Source of the DNA: JBEKHT01 sp050012135
GTDB taxonomy: Bacteria; Chloroflexota; Anaerolineae; Anaerolineales; RBG-16-64-43
Assembly (NCBI GenBank): GCA_050012135.1
Contig: JBEKHT010000007.1
Location: 1 to 64,000, forward strand
Direction of reading: 5' to 3'
Length of the DNA stretch: 64,000 bases
Shown here: one piece after another, positions 1 to 8,580 of the stretch
Layout: each line of letters begins with the position of its first letter
Numbering within the stretch: the first letter of the stretch is position 1
Notes under the pieces: generated by a model
What the model was told of the DNA's origin: nothing
The model's input: the letters and a program-made list of their open reading frames with translations, nothing else
Database searches by the model: none
Made by a program: the position numbers and the translations under genes

Positions 1-91
1 CAGGGTCTGTGTTCACTCACCGGGTATTATCACCAACTGCATGTTCCCCGACGAACCGCCGGATGCGGACCCGCATGTCCGGTGGTGTGAG

Positions 92-118
92 AGGGAGGAT
101 GGGCGACCCATCCTCCCT
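92..118 (-). terminator. Hairpin downstream of the LysM gene
   Basis: A 12-bp perfect stem (arms 92-103 and 107-118) closes a 3-nt loop. It lies about 30 bp beyond the stop of the minus-strand LysM gene, so it may end that transcript or protect its 3' end. No T-run follows on the minus strand, so it is not a classic intrinsic terminator. A weaker imperfect stem lies at about 58-82. Confidence 0.45.
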
Positions 119-146
119 ACTCGATTGTCCGTCCGGGATTGGGGGC

Positions 147-878
147 TTAGGGCGCCCGGGTGGAGGTCGGTCCGATGGTTGGGGTGTTGCTGGCCGTCGG
201 CACGGGGCTCGGGGTCCGGGTGACGACGGTCGGGGTGGGGGTGGCAATCCCGTAGCGCACCTTCAGATACAGCCCGGGATAGATCTTGTTCGGGTCGGTG
301 ATATTGTTCAGCTTCTGGATGTCCTCAGCGGTGGAGTTGAACTTGGCGGCGATCGTCTGGAGCGAATCTCCGGGCTGGACCAAGTAGAGGATCGTGTTTC
401 CGGCCCTCAGGCCGGTCGGCAGGGGGGTCGCGCTCGGCTCGCTGCCGGGAGCGGGAATCACCAGCCGCTGCCCCACGAAGATCTGGCTCGGATCCGTCAG
501 GCTGGGATTGGCGGCCATGATCGCCGCGATCGTCACCCCGTACTTCTGGGCGATGCTGCCGAGCAAGTCGTCCTGTTGAACGATGTAGGTGATCGGCCCC
601 GAGAGGGTGGGCGTCGGAGGCACAGGGCTGGCGGTCGGCGTGTTGCTGGGAGTGGGGGTCCGTGACGGCGTGGGCGTCAGAGTGGCCGTCGGGGTCGGAC
701 TGGTCAGAAAGGGCAAACTCACCTTGATGGGCCCACCGAGCCACGCAATGATCAACACGATGCCCACGACGGCGAGAATGGTAGCCAGGGCGCCGATCGC
801 GTAATTTCCGATGCGCTCACGTCTGCGACGGTAGTGCTCAATGGTGCTCCCGATGTCTTCCTTGCTCGGATTGGACAT
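147..878 (-). CDS. Membrane-anchored protein with two LysM domains
   Basis: The 243-aa product has a short charged cytoplasmic N-terminus, one membrane helix (about residues 25-48), a Thr/Pro/Ser-rich linker, then two LysM modules (about 95-145 and 163-208) and a second Thr/Pro-rich tail. LysM modules bind N-acetylglucosamine-containing glycans, so the protein probably displays a peptidoglycan-binding region outside the membrane. No catalytic domain is present. I chose the ATG at 878 because a purine-rich GGGGAAGGGGAG lies just upstream; the open frame runs to 1211 but that extension looks non-coding. It follows queG on the same strand after about 400 bp. Confidence 0.85.
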   Translation of the reverse strand: MSNPSKEDIGSTIEHYRRRRERIGNYAIGALATILAVVGIVLIIAWLGGPIKVSLPFLTSPTPTATLTPTPSRTPTPSNTPTASPVPPTPTLSGPITYIVQQDDLLGSIAQKYGVTIAAIMAANPSLTDPSQIFVGQRLVIPAPGSEPSATPLPTGLRAGNTILYLVQPGDSLQTIAAKFNSTAEDIQKLNNITDPNKIYPGLYLKVRYGIATPTPTVVTRTPSPVPTASNTPTIGPTSTRAP

Positions 879-1280
879 GGCATTCTCCCCTTCCCCGTCC
901 CCCCGCTCGACCTGAAGGGCTAAGCCGAGGGAGCCTCTGGATTCTACCTCGGGGGTCACGCCCTTGCCAACATGTGGCCCCGGGCCGACCGGATCCGTCG
1001 GCAATCCCTCCGAGAGACCCCCGGCCCAGTCCCTGGCCCACCCCACCTGAAGATCCAGGCGTCTGGTTCGAAGGCCATGGCCGAAGGCCGGGGCTTGGGA
1101 CACAAGAACTGGGAGATCGCAGGAGGACCACGGCGCGAACCCGCCAGAAGGCGCTTGCAAAGACCGATGGGATTTCTGGAGCGACTCGGTCTGGATCCAA
1201 GTGGCGCTCACCCTGGTCCTCGTGAGGTTACCGTGAGAGGTCCTGGGTGGGGGCCCATCCCAGGCGCTGGCCGGCCCGAG
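879..1280. other. Intergenic region, queG to LysM gene
   Basis: About 400 bp between two minus-strand genes. I see no convincing gene, tRNA or hairpin terminator. The open frames here are GC-driven shadows. Confidence 0.5.
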
Positions 1281-2462
1281 TCAGGGTTTCGTCTGTCCCT
1301 GTTCGGCAGGTTCGAGACCCTTTCGCTCCAGCGCAGCCAGGATCTCCTGCTGGCAGCCTACGTCCCGTTCCTCGGGCAAGGCCTGAGCCAGGGCCTGCTG
1401 GGCATGGGCAGAGGCAATCCGCCCCAGGGCCCAGGCGGCATGCTGGCGAATGAGTGGGAGCGGATCCCGCAGAGCCTGCGACAGGGCGGGGACGGCCGCC
1501 GGCTGGCGGCTGTTCCCCAGAGCCACGGCGACATTCCGCCGGTAACCCTCGCGTTGGGTCCGGCGTAGAGGACTTCCCCGGAATCGTTCCGCCGCCTCGA
1601 TTTCGTCGAGGGCCAGTTCCCTGGCCAAATCCGTGATGGGAAAGTGACCTCGAGGCAGGAAATGCGCATCCGGCGAGAGCGACTGGGCCCGCTGGTTCCA
1701 GGGGCATACCTCCTGGCAAACATCACAGCCAAAGACCCGGTTTCCGAGTGGCTCGCGCAATTCCGCGGGCAGCGGACCTTTCAATTCGATGGTCAGGTAG
1801 GAGAGGCAGCGCCTCGCGTCGAGGGTGCGATCGGGAAGGATGCACTGGGTGGGGCAAGCCTGGAGACAGCGCGTGCAGGTTCCGCAGCGATCGGCTTCGA
1901 ACGGTTCGTCCGGAGGAAGCAAGAGGTCGATTAGGATTTCGGCCAGGAAGAAAAAGGATCCGTATTGGGGATGGATCAGTAACGTGTTCTTGCCGATCCA
2001 GCCCAGGCCCGCCCGCTGGGCAAGGTCTCTTTCCAGGATGGGTCCGCTGTCGGTGTAAGCTCGAAAATCAAGGGTCCGCCCTAGTTGCTCCTCGACGAAA
2101 CCCACCAAAGCCTTGAGCTTGGGGAGCAGGACGTCATGGTAGTCATTTCCCTGAGCATAGGCGGCCAGCCGACCGGCCATGGGGTCTGGCCGCGGCGGGG
2201 AGGGGGCGGGATAGGCGGCCGCGAGCACGATGATGGACTGGCAGCTCGCCAGCAGCCTTTGAGGCTGGCCACGAGCGGATCGGGCCCGGGCGCTCTCGAG
2301 GTAGCTCATCCGCCCCTGTCGGCCGCTCTCGAGCCAGGCCTGGAAGATCGCGAAGTGCGGAGGCGGATCCGGTGTGGTGATTCCGCACAGGGCAAACCCG
2401 AGCTCGCGCGATTGGCGCCGGATCTGTTCCTTAAGCTGCCGATTCCAACTGGGTCCGCCCAT
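1281..2462 (-). CDS. queG: Epoxyqueuosine reductase QueG
   Basis: Reduces epoxyqueuosine to queuosine at position 34 of tRNA, the last step of queuosine synthesis, using cobalamin and two 4Fe-4S clusters. The 393-aa protein has the QueG-type N-terminal domain with the YTDSGPILER region (catalytic-type Asp138), ferredoxin-like cysteines C193, C196, C199, C203 and C219, C246, C249, C253, and C-terminal HEAT-like repeats (about 300-375), as in longer QueG forms. The ATG at 2462 matches the usual N-terminus. No other queuosine gene is visible in the window. Confidence 0.95.
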   Translation of the reverse strand: MGGPSWNRQLKEQIRRQSRELGFALCGITTPDPPPHFAIFQAWLESGRQGRMSYLESARARSARGQPQRLLASCQSIIVLAAAYPAPSPPRPDPMAGRLAAYAQGNDYHDVLLPKLKALVGFVEEQLGRTLDFRAYTDSGPILERDLAQRAGLGWIGKNTLLIHPQYGSFFFLAEILIDLLLPPDEPFEADRCGTCTRCLQACPTQCILPDRTLDARRCLSYLTIELKGPLPAELREPLGNRVFGCDVCQEVCPWNQRAQSLSPDAHFLPRGHFPITDLARELALDEIEAAERFRGSPLRRTQREGYRRNVAVALGNSRQPAAVPALSQALRDPLPLIRQHAAWALGRIASAHAQQALAQALPEERDVGCQQEILAALERKGLEPAEQGQTKP

Positions 2463-2914
2463 GGTTTCTGGGTGCCATTCCCGTTTGCAGGAGAGGTCTC
2501 AATGCTATCACCTCCCGGAAGAGAAGGGGGGGCGGCCAGGGGACACCCGCGCCAGGCCCAACGCGGGCAGGGCCTGCCCCCGTGGGTTTGGGGGAGACCT
2601 TGACGCGCACGAGCGGGGCGCGTTCGGACCCGGGAAAGGGAAAGGCCGGGGTGTACACTTGATCCGCCCTGGTCCCCGCCGGGTCTCGCGCTCGGGGCGC
2701 CCCGGGTTCGAGAGAGCGAGGACCTGGAAACCGCGGCGAGCACGCCGATGGCTGCCAGCCGAAGTTCTTCTGGGCGGCCCCCCGTCCGAACCTTCAGCCT
2801 GCCCCTTCCATCCAATCCAGGGACACCGCCTGGCTTCCTCCGGTTTGAGTGAGGCGAGAGGCCGGAGCGCCTGCCTCCGGTGTATTATTCGTGGGCAGAA
2901 AGGGAGCAACCGCG
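2463..2914. other. Divergent intergenic region
   Basis: About 450 bp between the divergently transcribed queG and the epimerase gene, so it must carry both promoters. A TATTAT hexamer at 2883-2888 is a possible -10 for the epimerase, but no matching -35 is visible. Nothing else is recognised. Confidence 0.4.
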
Positions 2915-3946
2915 ATGCGCAAACCAGCCATTCTGATCACCGGGGCCAGCGGCGAGGTGGGGCACGGTCTCATCCGCGAACTGTCGGACAGACGGCAGGA
3001 GGAAATCATCGCGCTGGATCTTCAGCTTCTGGAGGAGGACCTGCTCCAGCGCTGCTCCCGGTTTATCCAGGGGGACATCCTCGACTCCATGTTGCTGGGC
3101 CGACTGGTGGGAGAATACGAGATCCGCGTGATTTATCACTTGGCCTCGATCCTTTCCACCAAGGCGGAGCACAACCCCCAGGGCGCGCACCGGGTCAACG
3201 TGGAGGGCACGCTCAACCTGCTGCAACTGGCGCATGACCAGTCGCAATGGCAGGGCCGCTCGGTTCGCTTCCTGTACCCGTCCTCCATTGCCGCCTACGG
3301 GTTGCCGGACATTGAAACGAAACGGCGGGTGGGAAAGGTTAAGGAAAATGAATGGTGCCTGCCCATCACAATGTATGGGTGCAACAAGCTGTATGCGGAG
3401 CACCTCGGGCGTTATTACGCCGAACACTATCACCAGCTGCGCGCCCAGCCGGACCTCGTCCGTCTCGACTTCCGTTGCGTGCGCTTGCCCGGACTGATCA
3501 GCGCGGTCACTCTGCCCACGGGCGGGACCAGCGACTATGCCCCCGAGATGATTCACCAGGCGGCGCAGGGCAAGCCCTACGCCTGCTTTGTTCGTGCGGA
3601 TGCGCGCTTGCCCTTCATGGCGATGCCGGACGCGGTCAAGGCGCTGCTCGTCCTGGCGGAAGCGCCTCCCGACCGGCTGACCCAGCACGTGTACAACGTT
3701 GGCAGTTTCAGTCTTTCGGCCGAAGAACTCTTCGAGCGGACGAAGAGAAGTTGCCCCTCGGCCGAGGTGACCTTTGAGCCGGACCGCGGACGGCAAGCCG
3801 TTGTCGATAGCTGGCCCGCCGACGTGGACGACGGGCTGGCGCGCCGGGACTGGGGCTGGAGAGCGGACTACGATGAGGCGCGGGCCTTTGAGGACTACCT
3901 GGTCCCTGCGATCACGCGGCGCTACCGCCCAGCTCGTTCCGGCTAA
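2915..3946 (+). CDS. NAD-dependent epimerase/dehydratase, L-threonine dehydrogenase type
   Basis: A 343-aa extended short-chain dehydrogenase. It has an N-terminal NAD-binding glycine motif (GASGEVGHG, about residues 8-16), a serine pair in YPSSIAAYG and the catalytic Tyr/Lys in MYGCNK. The C-terminal half contains RLPFMAMPDA and DSWPADVDDGLARRDWGW, which closely resemble the SDR-type L-threonine 3-dehydrogenase found in animals and some bacteria, which makes 2-amino-3-ketobutyrate from threonine. No kbl (2-amino-3-ketobutyrate CoA ligase) is adjacent, so the substrate is inferred. I preferred the ATG at 2915 over the longer frame from 2849 because the protein then begins right at the Rossmann strand. 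Confidence 0.85.
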   Translation: MRKPAILITGASGEVGHGLIRELSDRRQEEIIALDLQLLEEDLLQRCSRFIQGDILDSMLLGRLVGEYEIRVIYHLASILSTKAEHNPQGAHRVNVEGTLNLLQLAHDQSQWQGRSVRFLYPSSIAAYGLPDIETKRRVGKVKENEWCLPITMYGCNKLYAEHLGRYYAEHYHQLRAQPDLVRLDFRCVRLPGLISAVTLPTGGTSDYAPEMIHQAAQGKPYACFVRADARLPFMAMPDAVKALLVLAEAPPDRLTQHVYNVGSFSLSAEELFERTKRSCPSAEVTFEPDRGRQAVVDSWPADVDDGLARRDWGWRADYDEARAFEDYLVPAITRRYRPARSG

Positions 3947-4134
3947 TCCCCCCTAGGTCGAGCCGGGCACCCCTGGCCCAATCTGCGGTCTCCTCCGCCG
4001 GCACGGGTCGCACGGCCTGAAGGGTCTTTTCCTCGGGCGCGGCGACGGGGTCGTAAGAACCCTCAAGGCTCGAGGGGGCCTCGCGCTGCGGGCCGGCCCC
4101 TTTCACTCCGCCGAAGGGGAACGCGCGAGCCGCA

Positions 4135-5799
4135 CTACCAGCCGCTGGCCGCAAAGGCCTGAGAGAGCAACGCGGCGCGCTCCGCCGTGGTCATCGGGCG
4201 CGGGCGAGCATAGTCTTCCAGCATTGCGGTCAGGATTTCGGTTCCCAGATAGCGGCCGGCATAGAAGACGTGCCGGTCGATGAATTCCCAGCGGGTGCCG
4301 GGCACAATCTGGCCAGACTGGTTGCGGTAGAGCATCTGGTCGAAGAAAAGGTTCCCCAGCCCGTAATGGATGAAAGCTCCATCGTGGAAGTCCATCGCCT
4401 GCGGGACATGGGATTGGCTTCCGCTGACGATGACCGCGCCGGCCTCGGCCATCGCCTGAAAATCGCGCACCTGGTTCGGCCGAGGCGGGAAGGTGTAGTA
4501 CTCATAATACTGAAATGTCGCGATCGGCAGGATTCCCTGGTTGCGCAGCTCCCGGATCTGAGCGCTCATGTAGTCCAGGTCGCAGGGGGCCGATCCGGGC
4601 CCGTCCGCGGTGGCCCAGTCGAAGTCCGGACCGACCGGATTGCAACCAATGAAAGCAATGCGGTTGCCGTGATCCGTCAGGATGACGGGTTTGCGAGCCT
4701 CTTCCAGGTTTTCGCCCCCGCCATAATAGGCCCACCCCCGTTGACGATACAGTTGCAGGGTGTACCGGTCCGCACTCGTCCCCCAGTCGTTCAGGTGATT
4801 TCCGGTCAACTCGACGACATCCGTGCCCACGTCCTCCAGAAGTTGGATGTAGCGGGGATCACTGCAGAAGAAAAGGTTGATTTGGTCCCGGTTGGGATAG
4901 GGGCACCCCGCCGCGAAGGAGACTTCGTTGCTGATGTGGGTTATGTCGGCATCTCTCAGCCAATCCCCGATGTCGCGGGCCGGATAGTCAATCCCCTTCT
5001 GTTCCATGGTCCAGGCGGTGGCCCGCACCAGGGCGGTCACGCCCGTCATCACCAGCGTCGTCAGTTTGGCCGGGTCGCGGTTGCTGGCGGGCACCGAGCT
5101 CTGCAGTGCCTTGACCAGGCTGGCGGCCTGCGGCTCGGGGCCGTCAATGCCCACACTCACGGTCAGGGCGTAGTCCGCCGCGCTGAATTGCTTGTGAATC
5201 GGCGAGAGACCATCCACCTCCAACACCTTCCAGCGCGGCTCAATGGATTCGAAGGGAACGATCGCCCAAGCGGGACGATGGGCCCAGGCATACGCGAGGA
5301 TCTGATCCGCAGGCAGGACCAGGGTTGCGCTGGGGGCGGGCGCCTTCCAGACGGCGCTCAGCACCGAGAGCGTCTCTTGGCTCAGCAGGACGGGTTGCCC
5401 GGCAAAGGGTCCCGAGCTTCCCCCCTGCCAGTCGCTGCGCAGATCGTCCCAGGACACTCCATCCGGGATCGTGGGAAAGGGTGTCACCAGGGCATAGACC
5501 CATGCGCTCAGAGATCGCCGCCCTCCGACCGTGAGGCGCAAGCTGGCGGAAGCAGGATCCGCGGCCGAAGAAAACCCCGGGGGGAGTTGGATGGTCTGCC
5601 TCAGGGCGGCCGGAAGCCCGGGCGCAATCCAGACGCTGGTCACCTGGGGAGTTGAGGTGGCGCTGGCCATCGGGGGCGGGGTCGGGGTCGGCCCACCCAC
5701 CGCGCTGGGGAGTGGCGAGCAGGCGCTCAGGAGCAGGAGCAGGCAAGGCACGCCCAGGGTTCGAAGCGGATGTCGGGAAAAAGAGCCCCGCTGACTCAT
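4135..5799 (-). CDS. CapA/PgsA-type metallophosphatase-fold lipoprotein
   Basis: A 554-aa predicted lipoprotein: an N-terminal hydrophobic segment ends in LSAC (lipobox) and is followed by a Pro/Ser/Thr-rich linker. Residues about 250-540 match the CapA family (PGA_cap), with VELTGNHLNDWG, the conserved asparagine-rich block of this metallophosphatase-like fold, and SGSQSHVPQ and GLGNLFFDQ near the end. Family members are linked to poly-gamma-glutamate capsule synthesis, but many CapA-like lipoproteins sit alone, as here, and the substrate is unknown. An ATGA overlap with polA implies translational coupling. The N-terminal 240 residues are unassigned. Confidence 0.82.
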   Translation of the reverse strand: MSQRGSFSRHPLRTLGVPCLLLLLSACSPLPSAVGGPTPTPPPMASATSTPQVTSVWIAPGLPAALRQTIQLPPGFSSAADPASASLRLTVGGRRSLSAWVYALVTPFPTIPDGVSWDDLRSDWQGGSSGPFAGQPVLLSQETLSVLSAVWKAPAPSATLVLPADQILAYAWAHRPAWAIVPFESIEPRWKVLEVDGLSPIHKQFSAADYALTVSVGIDGPEPQAASLVKALQSSVPASNRDPAKLTTLVMTGVTALVRATAWTMEQKGIDYPARDIGDWLRDADITHISNEVSFAAGCPYPNRDQINLFFCSDPRYIQLLEDVGTDVVELTGNHLNDWGTSADRYTLQLYRQRGWAYYGGGENLEEARKPVILTDHGNRIAFIGCNPVGPDFDWATADGPGSAPCDLDYMSAQIRELRNQGILPIATFQYYEYYTFPPRPNQVRDFQAMAEAGAVIVSGSQSHVPQAMDFHDGAFIHYGLGNLFFDQMLYRNQSGQIVPGTRWEFIDRHVFYAGRYLGTEILTAMLEDYARPRPMTTAERAALLSQAFAASGW

Positions 5800-8561
5800 G
5801 AACGCCGCAGGGTCTCCATTTCTTCCCAGTTGTCTCCCTGCTTGGATTCGGTCGTGATTTCAACCGAGAGCAAGAGAGCGTGTTCCATCTCCCGGGCGGC
5901 ATGATCAGCAAGTTCACGGACTTCATCGCGGGGGACGTCGAAGACCAGCTCGTCATGCACCTGGAGAATCATCTGACCGTGAAGACCGGCCCGGGCCAGA
6001 ACCGCGGGCAGGCGGATCATGGCCAGCTTGAGCATGTCGGCTGCGGTGCCCTGCACCGGCGCATTGATGGCTTCCCGCTCCGCCCGGTTGCGCGCCGTGA
6101 CGTCGATCCGGGACCCTGGCTGGAGCTCAGGAAAGTACCGGCGACGGCCCAGCAGGGTTTCTACGTAGCCTTGCTCAGCGGCCAGGCGCTTGGTGTGTTC
6201 GAGGTAGTCCCGGATTCTGGGGAATCGTTCGAAGTAGGCTTGGATAAACGCTTCGGCTTCAGCCAGGGTGAGGTCGGTTGCGCGGGTCAGGCCAAAGGCG
6301 GTTTGACCGTAGAGCAGGCCAAAGTTGACCGCCTTCGCATGGCGGCGCATGTCCGCCGTGACCTCTCCGATGGGCACGTTGTAAACCGCGGCCGCTGTGG
6401 CGGCATGAATATCCTCGCCGCGGCGGAAGGCTTCGGTCATTCCCGGATCCTGGGCGATGTGCGCGGCCACGCGCAGCTCAATCTGGGAGTAGTCAATCGA
6501 AACCAGGCGACATCCGGGCGAGGCGATGAACGCTCGACGGATGCGGCGTCCGATCTCCGTGCGCGTGGGGATGTTCTGAAGGTTGGGGTCGGAGGAGGAG
6601 ATTCGTCCCGTGACGGTTCCGGTTTGATGGTAGGAGGTGTGCACCCGGCCGGTCTCCGGATTGATCTGGCCGATGAGACCCTCCACAAAGGCGGAGAGCA
6701 GTTTGGACAGTTCTCGGTGCTGCAGGATGAAATCCACCGCGGGATGCTCTCCGCGAAGCGACTCCAGCACGTCCGCTGCGGTGGAGTATTTGCCGGCCGC
6801 GGTCTTGCGCGAACGGTCCGGAGGTTTGAGCGACAGGCGCTCAAAAAGGACATCGGCCAGTTGCTGGGTGGAGTTGAGGTTGAAGGAGGTGCCGACCAGG
6901 TCAAAAACCCTTTGCTCAAGCTGGTGCAGATCCCTCCTCCAGGATTCCCCCAGACTCTGTAGATAGGCAGAGTCCAGGCGGACGCCGGTCAGCTCCATGT
7001 CGGCCAGGATAGGGATGAGGGGCACCTCCAACTCTCCAAAGAGTTTGAGCTGCCCCTTGGACTCGAGCTCGTCCCTGAGTGGCTTGACCAAGCGCAAGGA
7101 CAGGTCTGCATCCGCACAGGCATAGGGGGCTGCTCTCTCGGCCGGCACCTGGTCCATCGTGATCTGCTTGGCACCTCGTCCGATCAGGTCCTCAATGTGC
7201 GTCATTTCGGCTTTCAGGCGCACGAAGGCCAGTTCTTTAAGCCCCAGATTGCGGGAGGCCGGATTGCAAAGCCACTCGGCCAGCATGGTGTCGAAGGCGA
7301 TCGGGGAGAGGGGAAGCCCTGCTCGGGCCAGCACGGCATAGTCATATTTCAGATTGTGACCCAGCTTGGGCAGGTGCGGGTCGGCCAGGGGCGCGCGCAT
7401 CCGCTCGATCACGGCTTCGATCGCCAAGTTGGGACCGCCGGAGTGGTCCACGGGAAGGTAGAACCCCTCCCCTTCGCGGAAGGCCAGGGCGATGCCCACC
7501 AGACGGGCTCGGACTGGGTCGATGGAGGTGGTCTCGACATCGACGGCCAGTTGGGAGGCGCTGCTCAGATCCCTCAGGACCCCGTCCAGGTCCTCGAGAC
7601 GGCCGATCAGGTGCCACTGGGTGGAGGTTCCCCGGACCGTGGGCTCCTGCACAAAAAGAGGAGCCTGGCGGGGTTCCTGCGCGGTTCCAGGGAGACGGCT
7701 GAGGAGGGAACGGAACTCAAGCTGGCGGAAGGTCTCCAGGACCTGTTCCCGATCCATCCCGCCGACGCGGCATCTTTCCGGATCGAGCTCCACCGGAACA
7801 TCTCTGCGGATCGCGGAAAGAGTCTTGGACAGAAGGGCATTTTCTTGCCCCGCCTCCAGCTTCGTGCGCACGCGAGTGGGAAGCTCGTCCAGGTGGGTGT
7901 AGATCGAATTCAGGTCGCCATACCGCTGCAAGAGATCCGTCGCCGTTTTCTCGCCGACCCCGCTGACTCCGGGGATATTGTCCGACTTGTCCCCGACCAG
8001 AGCCTTGAAATCCACCATCTGGTCGGGGCGCACTCCGTACTGCTCCAGGACCTTCTGCGGGGTGTAGTCCGTCGATTCCGAAAGAGATCGGCCCGCCAGG
8101 CGGATGATGACCTCTTCGGTCACGAGCTGCAGCAAGTCCCGATCTCCGGTTAGGATGATGGATTTCCAGCCGCGGCTCGTGGCCTGCTGCGCGAGCGTCC
8201 CCAGAACGTCGTCCGCCTCGTATCCTTCGGCTTCAAAAATCGGGAGGCGGAAGGCGGCGACCACCTGGCGGATTCGCTCAATCTGGGGAGCCAGATCTTC
8301 GGGCATCTTGGCCCGCGTTGCCTTGTACTGCGGGTAGAGATCGTCTCGAAAGGTGCGGCCGGTGTCGAAGGCCACGGCGAGATTCTCGGGGTGCTCGCGG
8401 TCCAGGAGCGAGAGCAGCACCGAGGTAAAACCATAAACGCCCGCCGTCGGTTCTCCGGCACTTGTCATCCACCGCGCAGGAGCGGTGCCTGCCCCCGTGA
8501 GGGCGAAGTAGGTCCGGTAGGCAAGCGCGTGTCCGTCAATCAGGTAGAGAAGGGGTGCCAT
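5796..8561 (-). CDS. polA: DNA polymerase I
   Basis: A 921-aa DNA polymerase I for repair and Okazaki-fragment processing. The N-terminal 290 residues form the 5'-3' exonuclease (YLIDGHALAYR, GDRDLLQLV, GVSGVGEKTA). A 3'-5' exonuclease follows with its acidic motifs apparently intact (DVETT, LGHNLKYDY, YACADADLS), so proofreading is likely. The polymerase domain has DYSQIELR (motif A), KAVNFGLLYG (O-helix) and QVHDELVFD (motif C). I chose the ATG at 8561 because it begins with the family N-terminus; the longer frame to 8657 runs into the upstream regulator gene. Its stop overlaps the capA-like start. Confidence 0.97.
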   Translation of the reverse strand: MAPLLYLIDGHALAYRTYFALTGAGTAPARWMTSAGEPTAGVYGFTSVLLSLLDREHPENLAVAFDTGRTFRDDLYPQYKATRAKMPEDLAPQIERIRQVVAAFRLPIFEAEGYEADDVLGTLAQQATSRGWKSIILTGDRDLLQLVTEEVIIRLAGRSLSESTDYTPQKVLEQYGVRPDQMVDFKALVGDKSDNIPGVSGVGEKTATDLLQRYGDLNSIYTHLDELPTRVRTKLEAGQENALLSKTLSAIRRDVPVELDPERCRVGGMDREQVLETFRQLEFRSLLSRLPGTAQEPRQAPLFVQEPTVRGTSTQWHLIGRLEDLDGVLRDLSSASQLAVDVETTSIDPVRARLVGIALAFREGEGFYLPVDHSGGPNLAIEAVIERMRAPLADPHLPKLGHNLKYDYAVLARAGLPLSPIAFDTMLAEWLCNPASRNLGLKELAFVRLKAEMTHIEDLIGRGAKQITMDQVPAERAAPYACADADLSLRLVKPLRDELESKGQLKLFGELEVPLIPILADMELTGVRLDSAYLQSLGESWRRDLHQLEQRVFDLVGTSFNLNSTQQLADVLFERLSLKPPDRSRKTAAGKYSTAADVLESLRGEHPAVDFILQHRELSKLLSAFVEGLIGQINPETGRVHTSYHQTGTVTGRISSSDPNLQNIPTRTEIGRRIRRAFIASPGCRLVSIDYSQIELRVAAHIAQDPGMTEAFRRGEDIHAATAAAVYNVPIGEVTADMRRHAKAVNFGLLYGQTAFGLTRATDLTLAEAEAFIQAYFERFPRIRDYLEHTKRLAAEQGYVETLLGRRRYFPELQPGSRIDVTARNRAEREAINAPVQGTAADMLKLAMIRLPAVLARAGLHGQMILQVHDELVFDVPRDEVRELADHAAREMEHALLLSVEITTESKQGDNWEEMETLRRS

Positions 8562-8580
8562 GGATCTGCCCTGCTGGCTT

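Noticed and set aside
879..1211. N-terminal extension of the LysM protein
   Set aside because: The extension has no family features and a strong binding site lies at the internal ATG at 878.
2700..2730. GGTTCGA-like text suggesting a tRNA T-loop
   Set aside because: No acceptor stem, anticodon arm or CCA end can be built around it; a similar text at 31228-31238 also fails.
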